Shown here: positions 50,659 to 58,702 of the stretch, piece after piece
How positions within the stretch are numbered: position 1 is the stretch's first letter
Layout of the letters: each line of letters begins with the position of its first letter
Assembly: GCA_964423505.1 (NCBI GenBank)
Contig: CAYREX010000001.1
Span: forward strand, 1 to 64,000
DNA length: 64,000 bases
Direction: 5' to 3'
DNA from: CAYREX01 sp964423505
GTDB lineage: Bacteria; Fermentibacterota; Fermentibacteria; Fermentibacterales; JCC-6
The notes under the pieces: model-generated
Databases searched by the model: none
What the model was told of the DNA's origin: nothing
What the model saw: the letters and a program-made list of their open reading frames with translations, nothing else
Position numbers and translations under genes: made by a program

Positions 50659-51738
50659 TCAGGTCGAAGCTGGACAGAGCCTCTCCAGGGCAAGTCCCAG
50701 TACCCGATCATCGAACAGCCTGTTCTTGCGGTCAGCGGAACTTCTTCCGTTGGGCCAGTTGTCCAGCCCCTCCCGGACAGCATCAATATCGGGTTCACAG
50801 CCCTGTTCAAGAAGCCAATCCACCGTAGCGAGCAGTTCCAGCCCGTAGGGAGTCTCGAATCCTTCGATCAACTCCGATGCAACCTCAAGTACTCGACAGT
50901 ACGGTGCTCCATCGGGCCCCCTAAGGTAGGCCTGTACGTAGTCTCTCTTGTCATCGTCGAACCAGATCGTATCCATTGGACCCGCATCGGCCAGTCGCTT
51001 CTCGCAATGCAGATAGCTCCCGTCAAGCGAGTTCAGCAGGTGCCTTAACCTGTCGCTGTATGGGCCGTACTTGTTGGCCGTGAATCGGAGCTTCAGCGGG
51101 TTGTCCGATTCCTGCCTTTCCAGGGTTCGCTCCAAGAACCAGGCAATCTTCTGCGCTTCGAGTATAGAGCAGGACATGCCCAGAACCCCGTATCTTCGAA
51201 TCATCTCCGCGATCAGTGCTCTTGCCGGAGTAAGCTTCTCCACGCCGGTCCTCTTGACTACGTTTCGATACGTGGAAGTTGGCTCGTAAGCGACTACCTC
51301 GACCCCCTTGAGCTGCGCGAGACTATTCTCGATTTCTGATCGAACGATACTCCAGTCCAACTTCCCGTTGCCGCATCCAAGCGGTGGTATTGCAACTGAG
51401 CGGATACCCTCCTCTTCGATCACCCGTCGCAAGTCCTCAAGCCCTGCACGAACCCATTCGATGCGAGAGGCACCGCGCCAGTGCTCCTTCGTGGGAAAGT
51501 TGATGATCCATTTCGGTCCGAGGAGCTCCTGTCTCCTGGTTACGAACATTCTTCCGATCCGGACATCACCATTCCTGCAGGCTTCCCGATAAGCCTTGTA
51601 GTTTTCGGGGAAGGCCTCCTTGAACATCAATGCAATGCCCTTCCCCATGACGCCAACCGTGTTGACGGTGTTCACCAGCGCCTCGACATCAGCATCCAGC
51701 AGATTGCCCTTCGTGTATCGAATCATCAGAAGTACCAT
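50659..51738 (-). CDS. darG: DarG-like antitoxin: macrodomain ADP-ribosyl hydrolase
   Basis: 359 residues. The macrodomain (about 5-155) has YTKGNLLDADVEALVNTVNTVGVMGKGIALMFKEAFP, the DarG/TARG1-type nucleotide-binding loop, and SVAIPPLGCGNGKLDW as the second phosphate loop. It removes ADP-ribose from DNA thymidines added by DarT. The C-terminal region (SILEAQKIAWFLERTLE ... LRFTANKYGPYSDRLRHLLNSLDGSY) is a Panacea/DUF4065-like toxin-neutralising domain. ATG 51738 and ATG 51726 are both possible starts. It lies 77 bp after darT on the same strand. Confidence 0.9.
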   Translation of the reverse strand: MVLLMIRYTKGNLLDADVEALVNTVNTVGVMGKGIALMFKEAFPENYKAYREACRNGDVRIGRMFVTRRQELLGPKWIINFPTKEHWRGASRIEWVRAGLEDLRRVIEEEGIRSVAIPPLGCGNGKLDWSIVRSEIENSLAQLKGVEVVAYEPTSTYRNVVKRTGVEKLTPARALIAEMIRRYGVLGMSCSILEAQKIAWFLERTLERQESDNPLKLRFTANKYGPYSDRLRHLLNSLDGSYLHCEKRLADAGPMDTIWFDDDKRDYVQAYLRGPDGAPYCRVLEVASELIEGFETPYGLELLATVDWLLEQGCEPDIDAVREGLDNWPNGRSSADRKNRLFDDRVLGLALERLCPAST

Positions 51739-51815
51739 CCCCGCCGTGTACGAATGGGCAGCTCTATCTCCAGTTCATCACACATCTGATGAATTCCCTC
51801 CTCCACCTCTGGAGT

Positions 51816-52382
51816 CTAGCATGCAATGCCGAGCAGGGCATCTATTGGCAGATGCCTGTGGACCAGCGCTTCCGCCTCGTACCTTGATACTTTGAGTGGA
51901 TCATCTTCGTCTCCACTGAAATCCCTTGTTCGAAGCTGCTCCCAGGACAATCGCTCAAGCTCCCTGAGATCCCGGAAGAACAACGCTGTGTGGTCTGCTG
52001 CATGACGATCCGAGAAAAGGAATGGCACATCTTGCTCAGCGAGTCGATGGAGCGATGATGTCAGGATGACTATCCTATCATTCGGAACCATCGGAACTCC
52101 ATGCCCAGTATGTACCTTGTAGGCCATGGGAGAGAACGGTGTGAAGTAGAACGGAACGTAATCACCCAGCGCTCCTCCCGGATCGACAGGCACCCTCCAA
52201 TGACTCCTTCTTTCAATTAGACCCGGCAATCCGATGGTTCTGAAATCCGGATCAAGCGTTTCGGAAGAGGAAGAGTGAAGACCATTCCTGAGGATCCATC
52301 GCAGATTGTCGAGATGTGTAATCCTGAAGATCAGTGCTCTCTCCGGCGTCAGGCACTCCGGTACGCTGTTAGCTCGTCCCAT
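51816..52382 (-). CDS. darT: DarT-like toxin: DNA ADP-ribosyltransferase (DUF4433)
   Basis: 188 residues from ATG 52382 with AGGAG five bases upstream. The NAD-binding start FRITHLDNLRWILRNGLH, the ARTT-like region DYVPFYFTPFSPMAYKVHTG and the terminal SRYEAEALVHRHLP with the catalytic Glu (about residue 171) are those of DarT. Family members attach ADP-ribose to thymidine in single-stranded DNA, blocking replication of the cell or of invading phage. The gene precedes its antitoxin darG and follows the Gp37/Gp68-like gene after 39 bp. Confidence 0.9.
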   Translation of the reverse strand: MGRANSVPECLTPERALIFRITHLDNLRWILRNGLHSSSSETLDPDFRTIGLPGLIERRSHWRVPVDPGGALGDYVPFYFTPFSPMAYKVHTGHGVPMVPNDRIVILTSSLHRLAEQDVPFLFSDRHAADHTALFFRDLRELERLSWEQLRTRDFSGDEDDPLKVSRYEAEALVHRHLPIDALLGIAC

Positions 52383-52421
52383 AGAGACTCCTGCCCAACT
52401 CCAAGACAGCAAGAGACATAA

Positions 52422-53153
52422 TCACAGTGCCAATGAAGCCGTGACCGCAAGTGGCATCTCGTCCCAGGTCCTGCCCTCCAGAAGACGCCCGGCCTTCTTC
52501 TTCTGCACTCCGCCCCACTGCTTGAAGAAGAACGGCACCCCAGCCTCCAGACACTGGTCCTTCAGGGACAGTGCCCACTCAGGCTCCATGGGACGGGCAC
52601 CAGGACCCGACTCGCCTCCGACGATCGCCCAGGAGATTCCAGAGAGGTCCACACCAGCAATCTCCCCCAGAAGTGGTTCGAAGGACACGAACCGAACTGA
52701 AGCAGGCACCTTTCGAAGCAACCTGATGCGCTCCAGATAGTCGGCATTCTCCACTGTAACACCCGCCCAGATGTTCTTGGACCAGGCCAGCTCGGAAGCA
52801 AGCTCGAGCATCCTCTCGGGTCGCTTGGTCAGGACCTGATAGATGTGCCGGTCCACGTCATTCATCACAGAGAAGACCTTCTTAACGAAGGACAAGGGCA
52901 CATCCTCATGCAAAAGGTCGCTCATGGAGTTCACGAAGATTATCCGGGGACTCCGCCAGGATTCGGGAATCCCGAGAGACCTCTCGTGCGTAGTCACAGA
53001 GAAGCCGTTCCTGTAGTTCGGGTTCCCCATGGCCTGCAGGCGATGAGCCATGCGCTCGGCATAGCAGTGCTCGCACCCGGGGCTGATCTTGGTGCAGCCC
53101 GTTACCGGGTTCCAGGAGGCTTCGGTCCACTCGATATGAGACCGTGCGGCCAT
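52422..53153 (-). CDS. phage Gp37/Gp68-family (DUF5131) three-Cys-motif protein
   Basis: 243 residues. The N-terminus IEWTEASWNPVTGCTKISPGCEHCYAERMAHR carries the cysteine motif C-x6-C-x2-C (Cys20, 27, 30), resembling a radical-SAM/Fe-S site. NPNYRNGFSVTTHERSLGIP, PRIIFVNSMSDLLHEDVP, VLTKRPERM, WAGVTVEN and GGESGPGARPM are family hallmarks. These proteins occur in phages and bacterial islands, typically beside TcmP, as here (42-bp gap). The chemistry is not established to my knowledge; a nucleic-acid or nucleotide modification role is likely (inference). Confidence 0.88.
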   Translation of the reverse strand: MAARSHIEWTEASWNPVTGCTKISPGCEHCYAERMAHRLQAMGNPNYRNGFSVTTHERSLGIPESWRSPRIIFVNSMSDLLHEDVPLSFVKKVFSVMNDVDRHIYQVLTKRPERMLELASELAWSKNIWAGVTVENADYLERIRLLRKVPASVRFVSFEPLLGEIAGVDLSGISWAIVGGESGPGARPMEPEWALSLKDQCLEAGVPFFFKQWGGVQKKKAGRLLEGRTWDEMPLAVTASLAL

Positions 53154-53195
53154 GACTCACCTCCCTCTAGTGGTGAACATATGTATACTATGCAA

Positions 53196-54299
53196 TTAGG
53201 ACAAGTCCTGCAGGAAGTCCATCAGGACCCCTTCTGGAAACGACTTTCCATGTCTTGCTGTTCCGTTCACTTTTCGCTCATGAACTCTAATTCTCTTGCT
53301 AGCTTCTAGTTGTCGAAGCGCCGCTCTTGAATGCGTTCGGATGAAAGCGGTTGCCTCTTCCATGTACTCGTGAACCTCCTTTGCATCCACCGATTCTCTG
53401 CCCTCGAATACATCCCAGATCTGTTGCACCGCCTTAGGCAACCATGCTGTATCATCATCGAACAGAACTGCTTGATCAGGATTGGTTGAATCAGAGAATA
53501 TGAACGAGCCTACTGGGTCCACTCGCCACATGGCTTCCTTCATCTTTATGAAGCCTTTTCGATGGTTGGACGCAAAGAATAGGTAGTAGATGACTTTATT
53601 ATCCCTACCTCGCATCTCGAAATGCCTGATGAAATCCGCGAATCGTGAGAGTTGCTTTCGGTACAACTCTCGGAGGACATCTACTCTACTCAGATCACTG
53701 CCAAGAGCGATATCCACTGCTTCGCTTGTTCCGAAGACACTCTCGATGTGAGTTCGTATCTCGTTCTCCAGCCCGAGAAAACGAACGATGGGATCAGCCA
53801 TGAACGTGATCAGGCACTCACAGCTTTCGTTCAACATCAGTTTCTTAATCAGACTGTAGGGAAGGCCCTTGAATCCGAAAGGATCAATCAGCGCGAAGAC
53901 GGGAGGCTGCTTACGTCCATAGTACCTATCAAGAACCTCCTCAAGACTCTCCTCGAAAGTGCAGCACTTAGCATTGACCTTGAAGTTCGGTGGTAAGTCT
54001 AACCGTAGAATCTCGGAGCGAAGGTTCTCTATCTTCTTCCCATCAATATCACTGAACTCGAAAAGGACTTCACCCGTGAGACGAGCTATATGCCCAAGAG
54101 CCTCCTGAAGAGCGATAATAGGTGACCCAGGCTCTCCACCTGTATACCTACCGGGACCACAGAATCCATCGAGATAGATCAGACTGTCTGACCAGCTGTC
54201 AATAATGGGAAACCATGCCTGAAGATATCTCCGAAGAATCTGATGTTTGGCTAGTGTATGCGGAGCAGCTGGCCAAATTGCTCCAACGGGAGGACTCAT
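53196..54299 (-). CDS. tcmP: three-Cys-motif partner protein TcmP
   Basis: 367 residues. Typical TcmP elements: PHTLAKHQILRRYLQAWFPII near the N-terminus, LIYLDGFCGPGRYTGGEPGSPIIALQEAL (a Rossmann/methyltransferase-like loop), EFSDIDGKKIENLRSEI, and PVFALIDPFGFKGLP where motif IV of a methyltransferase would be. It is named for regular pairing with the DUF5131 three-Cys protein, encoded next. Visibly more A+T-rich than the flanking genes, suggesting separate acquisition. ATG 54299 overlaps the methylase stop (ATGA), so its translation is coupled to the methylase gene. Confidence 0.88.
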   Translation of the reverse strand: MSPPVGAIWPAAPHTLAKHQILRRYLQAWFPIIDSWSDSLIYLDGFCGPGRYTGGEPGSPIIALQEALGHIARLTGEVLFEFSDIDGKKIENLRSEILRLDLPPNFKVNAKCCTFEESLEEVLDRYYGRKQPPVFALIDPFGFKGLPYSLIKKLMLNESCECLITFMADPIVRFLGLENEIRTHIESVFGTSEAVDIALGSDLSRVDVLRELYRKQLSRFADFIRHFEMRGRDNKVIYYLFFASNHRKGFIKMKEAMWRVDPVGSFIFSDSTNPDQAVLFDDDTAWLPKAVQQIWDVFEGRESVDAKEVHEYMEEATAFIRTHSRAALRQLEASKRIRVHERKVNGTARHGKSFPEGVLMDFLQDLS

Positions 54300-57200
54300 A
54301 CTGCGCCCTCCTCCTCACCCTTCTCATAACGGATCCATTGCTTCACTTCGGGCCACGACTCCGAGTACTTGTGATTCCTTGAACCCTGCACATGCACATG
54401 AGGAGCCTGATCCCTAGGTCTCTTCTTCCTCTCGTCCCAGTCAATTCTCACGACATCAGTCGTCCCAATGTCAACACGTGCACATGCTGCTAGTGGAAAG
54501 AGAGTTCCATCTGACATTGATCCCATAACGATTGATGCTGCCGTTCCGTCAGGATACACGTAACTACCTGCCCATGTGCCATTTGTCTGCTCTGACAATC
54601 CAAAGCTAGTCAAGTCGCTTTCACTGATTGCCTGTGTCCCGTTATGCATCACTGTGTCTCCGAACCGAGTGATCCACGCGCAAGCAGATTTGTCGTGGGG
54701 CCGATCTACGCTATCTGCACTAACGGAGGCCGGCACCGCACATCTCCACTGCCCCTCTGAGCTAGCCTCTTTCCGTACTGAGCCTACGAACTCCAGAATG
54801 CCATCCAAGGTTCTATAGGCACCGAATTCCTGCTCGTTGTTGCGTCTCGCGATTGGGAAAGTATCCATGATGTAGGGAATGTCCTCCTGGGGGATTCCGT
54901 AGAGATAGAAGAAGGCGGCGTCGAGTTCGCAGCGGAGTTGGAAGCGGCGTTCTTCGTCCCAAGGGAAAGGAGGGCCTTCGAAGCCGCAGTCCTCGGCGAG
55001 GCGTTTCATGTCCCAGGAGGTGTAGACCAGCTGAAGAACCCGTTCGGCGATCCAGTCCCCGAGAATGGAACCTGATTCCCATGGGCACACTGAGGAAAAC
55101 ACCTCGGGTAATGGGACAGGCATCTGCTTGAAGTAGTGATACTTCAGGTGTGTACCACCTATTTTCTGACGGACAGAGTAGTCATATGCGAACGAGCAGA
55201 GAGTGCCGAGTAGGCAGAGGACTAGCTTCGGCTCAACCTGCGGAAGCATCTGGAGGAAGGTGTCCCCGGCTCCGTATCTCGGCCAGCAGGAAGCGATGGC
55301 TGTCCGCTCATCGGTCGATCGACAGATGTCTCGCCACCCAAGCAGCCACTTGTGGTTCCAGCCGACCTTACGGAGTCGCTCCTCCACCTCCTCTTCCGGG
55401 ACCCAATAGCGGGGGAGGGGAGCGTAACTCGGGTCCTGGAGGCGCTCGGTGGGGATGTCGGGAAGCTGAGTGCTCTTGGACCCGGGGGGCAGGTCAGCGT
55501 AGTCGCCGAAGCGGTGGTTGAAGTGGTGGATCATCTTGGCTTCGTAGAGGGGCCGGTACTTGTCTGAACCCCTGGTGAAGATGTTGCCCTCCAGCGTCCA
55601 GCCATCTGATTCCAGGTCATCCCGGGAGCGGAACAGGTGTGAGTCGTTGGACATGTCGAACATCCGCATGAACCTGATGCCCCAGGGATTGCCATTCTCC
55701 GGGTCGTTCTCGTTGATGAGGACAGGAACCCGCCGGTAGATGCCCTTGGTGATCTCGGCATCTCGCTTCGTGCGGAAGATCGGACAGGTTCTCGTGTTGG
55801 GATTCAGGAGTTCGATGTCCTCGCTTGAGAGAGTGAAGCGTTTCTCGGGGTCCAGCAGTTCGTCCATCTCCAGGGCGAAGAAGACGAACTCCGCCTCGGG
55901 GACGGGTACTCCTGTGCCGGAGAGAGTCAGAAGACAGAACTTGATTCGGCTGTCTATGCCCTCGAAAATCTTCTTCCTGTTCTCGAAGTCGAACAGATTC
56001 ACCAGCGACTGCTTCTCAACCAGGTTCTGGAAGAAGTACTTCGTGGTGTCGTCGGTGGCGATGCCCGAGGGGACGATGCAGCCTACCCTGCCCGTGCCGC
56101 AGATCGTGGTGCGGTTCAGCTCGGCGAAAACTGTGTAGGTGTTGATGTCGCCCCGGCCGCAGAGAGGGTATCTGCCGGAGTTCCGGAGGAAGGCACTCGT
56201 CATCTCCGACTTGCGCTTCTCGACCTCGAAGAGCCCGAAGAGAGTTCTACCTTCCGGGTTCTCCTGCAGCCTCTTGATGAGTTTGTAGCGCTCGGACTTG
56301 TTGGGGGCATTGGCAATCGCTTCGTCCCTCGCCGCAAAGAACTCCTTCTCCTGGAGCTTGACCCTTTCCCACGGCGGATTCCCCAGCACCACATCGAAAC
56401 CAGGATCCTCCTTGCTCAGGAAGACTTCCGGGTACTCCACATGCCAGTGGAAGAACCTGTAGTCCCTTGCGTATTGCCGTATCCGTGCGGCCTGGTCCTC
56501 GTCCACCCGGCCCGCCTTGATCCTGTCCAGGGAGGCCTGGGTGACGGGGGTACCCGCGTCCTGCTTCTTGTGCCATGCGAAGGCCGCGCACCAGGCGTCG
56601 GCCACAAGCCTGGCATGGGCGTAGTGGGCGGATTCAGTAATGGATTTGTAGGTGCTGGCCTGCTCCGCGACCTGCAGGAGGGTGTCGTTGTCGCTGCTCT
56701 CCACTTCCGCGATGGCCCGGGTGAGGTGGGTGTAGTCCTCCTCCAGTCTTTGGTCCGCTCCGAAGTCCAGGGAGAGCTGCCCCTTCCTCTCCAGCTTGTT
56801 CTGCTTCCTGAGAGCTGAGGCAACCTTCTTGTCATCTCCGGTGATGGGCTTGAAGGCATCATCAGGTATGCCCTTCTCGATCATCTCCGGAGTAGTGCCC
56901 AGGAGGCTGTTGCCGCACTTGACGTGGTGGTCCAGGAAGGAGAGCGGCCTGCCCGGCTGCAGTGCCTCCATCCAGAGGCTTATCCTGCACAGCTCCACGG
57001 CCATGGGGTTGATGTCCACCCCGTAGATGCAGCGGCTGATCACATCTCGGAGGGCTCTCCTGTGATGCTCAGGGGCAGGCTCCTCCTCGCCTGTGCGGAC
57101 CGCGGCGAGCCTCCTGGCCATCCTGTGGGCGGCGGCGACCAGGAAGTGCCCCGAGCCCGAGGCCGGGTCGCAGATGCGGAGGGCGAGGAGAGCTTTCGCT

Positions 57201-58702
57201 GCAGGCGGGTCGTCGGGAAACTGGTGATGCGCAGCGGAGTGCATGTCACCACTTTCCCTGATGGCACGGTCCATCACCGGCTCCAGGGCGGTGTCCAGGA
57301 GCTGGTTGATGAGGCTGGTGGGAGTGTAGTAGCTGCCGGTCTGCTTCCGCTCGTGGCCGGGGATGACCTCCAGCTCGAAGCTGGCGGTGTTCGTGTTGAT
57401 GACGGGCCGGAGTTCCAGGAGGGACTCGTAGATGCTGCCCAGCTCCTCGGAGCCGAGGTTCCGGTAGTCGATCCTCCGGGTGAGTTTGTCCTGCTTCGTC
57501 TGGCTCAGGTCCCTGACGGCCTTCAGGAGATGCTCGTTGGAGATGTCGCAGGGCTCCAGGTCGGGCATGGCCTCGTCCGACCAGAGGAAGCCGCCCAGGG
57601 CTGGCAGACCCAGCTCGGGGCAGCCGTCGGGCTCTCCCAGCTTCCGGAGGACCAGGCGGAGCTGCCGCCAGAGGTCCGGGTGTCTCGTGCCCCGCTTCAG
57701 CTCGGCGATGGTCCGGAGCCTCGAGGTACTGTAATGCTCGGCGTAGGTCTTTCTGGCCTGCTCCGGGGTCTCCTCCGTGTGGAGGAGGTCCCGGTCCTCC
57801 GCCGCGAAGAGGAAGATGAGGCGGTAGACCATGCGGAGGAGCTGGCGGTAGTAGTCCTGGTTGTCGAGGCTGTCCTTCTCGCTGCTCCTGAGGCTTTCGA
57901 TGAGGTCCCGGTTGGCCGGGTTGAGAAACCCCTGGCCCAGGTGGCGGATGGCGTTCTCCACACCCTTGCGGAGATGCTCCAGGGCGCGGGTGCCCTCCAG
58001 CTCCACCTGCCGTGTCCACTTCTCCAGGATGCACTGATCCGGGCGGTCGGCCCGGAGTCTGGTTGCGTGGCAGAGGAGCCAGAGCAGGGAGAAGTCGGGG
58101 TAGGCTTCCCCCTCCATCATGCCCTGCAGGTCGAACTCCACGAAGGCCTGGCGGGTGAGGGAGATGTTGTCGCGGAGAAGGCGGAGGGTGTAGCCGTTGG
58201 TGACGAAGCCCCAGAGGTGGTCGTCGGAGCGGTTCAGGTACTCCTGGACCAGGCTGTGGGGGCTCTGGGTGGCCGCTCCCGCCCTGCGGCTGGTGCGGGT
58301 GTCCAGGTCGATGTCGTAGCCCAGCAGGTGCACCGGGACGCTGCCGCTGATGTGGGAGATGGGGTAGTGCTTCTCATCCAGGGTCAACCCGCCGGTCACC
58401 TTGAGGTCGTGGTAACCCAGCTCCTGGAACAGGGGGCGGAGCCACATGTCCCGTGTGATGCCGGTGGAGGGCTCGTCCGGGCTCTCCTCGATCCGCTTCG
58501 TCAGGCGCTCCCAGGCTCCCCTGAGCCGCATCCAGGAGCGGGTGAAGGCCTCGTTGAACTCCTCGCCGCGGTAGAGGCCGTAGGAGGCGGGCTTCATCCC
58601 CTCCAGGTCCGCCTGCCGGCTGATCAGCTTATTCAGGAAATCCTGGGGGAGGAGGCCGCCTACCGTCCTTACCGATTGGAACTCACCGCTCTGCCGGGGC
58701 AT
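54296..58702 (-). CDS. adenine-specific DNA methylase of Eco57I/PglX type (DrmMI-like)
   Basis: 1468 residues from ATG 58702, which overlaps the helicase TGA (TGATG). An N-terminal 450-residue helical part is followed by TGSYYTPTSLI and SAM motif I CDPASGSGHFLVAA (512-525). Motif II is GVDINPMAVELCRISLWMEA, and the catalytic NPPW is at 775-778 (FDVVLGNPPWERVKL). A large recognition region ends with toroid-like elements (KIGGTHLKYHYFKQMPVPLP). It modifies N6-adenine in DNA. No nuclease motif is evident, unlike type IIG enzymes. The last 150-180 residues switch to A+T-richer codons and look like an added domain. It pairs with a DrmD-like helicase. Confidence 0.88.
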   Translation of the reverse strand: MPRQSGEFQSVRTVGGLLPQDFLNKLISRQADLEGMKPASYGLYRGEEFNEAFTRSWMRLRGAWERLTKRIEESPDEPSTGITRDMWLRPLFQELGYHDLKVTGGLTLDEKHYPISHISGSVPVHLLGYDIDLDTRTSRRAGAATQSPHSLVQEYLNRSDDHLWGFVTNGYTLRLLRDNISLTRQAFVEFDLQGMMEGEAYPDFSLLWLLCHATRLRADRPDQCILEKWTRQVELEGTRALEHLRKGVENAIRHLGQGFLNPANRDLIESLRSSEKDSLDNQDYYRQLLRMVYRLIFLFAAEDRDLLHTEETPEQARKTYAEHYSTSRLRTIAELKRGTRHPDLWRQLRLVLRKLGEPDGCPELGLPALGGFLWSDEAMPDLEPCDISNEHLLKAVRDLSQTKQDKLTRRIDYRNLGSEELGSIYESLLELRPVINTNTASFELEVIPGHERKQTGSYYTPTSLINQLLDTALEPVMDRAIRESGDMHSAAHHQFPDDPPAAKALLALRICDPASGSGHFLVAAAHRMARRLAAVRTGEEEPAPEHHRRALRDVISRCIYGVDINPMAVELCRISLWMEALQPGRPLSFLDHHVKCGNSLLGTTPEMIEKGIPDDAFKPITGDDKKVASALRKQNKLERKGQLSLDFGADQRLEEDYTHLTRAIAEVESSDNDTLLQVAEQASTYKSITESAHYAHARLVADAWCAAFAWHKKQDAGTPVTQASLDRIKAGRVDEDQAARIRQYARDYRFFHWHVEYPEVFLSKEDPGFDVVLGNPPWERVKLQEKEFFAARDEAIANAPNKSERYKLIKRLQENPEGRTLFGLFEVEKRKSEMTSAFLRNSGRYPLCGRGDINTYTVFAELNRTTICGTGRVGCIVPSGIATDDTTKYFFQNLVEKQSLVNLFDFENRKKIFEGIDSRIKFCLLTLSGTGVPVPEAEFVFFALEMDELLDPEKRFTLSSEDIELLNPNTRTCPIFRTKRDAEITKGIYRRVPVLINENDPENGNPWGIRFMRMFDMSNDSHLFRSRDDLESDGWTLEGNIFTRGSDKYRPLYEAKMIHHFNHRFGDYADLPPGSKSTQLPDIPTERLQDPSYAPLPRYWVPEEEVEERLRKVGWNHKWLLGWRDICRSTDERTAIASCWPRYGAGDTFLQMLPQVEPKLVLCLLGTLCSFAYDYSVRQKIGGTHLKYHYFKQMPVPLPEVFSSVCPWESGSILGDWIAERVLQLVYTSWDMKRLAEDCGFEGPPFPWDEERRFQLRCELDAAFFYLYGIPQEDIPYIMDTFPIARRNNEQEFGAYRTLDGILEFVGSVRKEASSEGQWRCAVPASVSADSVDRPHDKSACAWITRFGDTVMHNGTQAISESDLTSFGLSEQTNGTWAGSYVYPDGTAASIVMGSMSDGTLFPLAACARVDIGTTDVVRIDWDERKKRPRDQAPHVHVQGSRNHKYSESWPEVKQWIRYEKGEEEGAV

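Noticed and set aside
54296..58702. Reading the large methylase as a type IIG restriction-modification enzyme
   Set aside because: No PD-(D/E)xK or other nuclease motif is visible at the N-terminus, and it is translationally coupled to a SNF2 helicase, which fits DrmMI/PglX-like methylases better.
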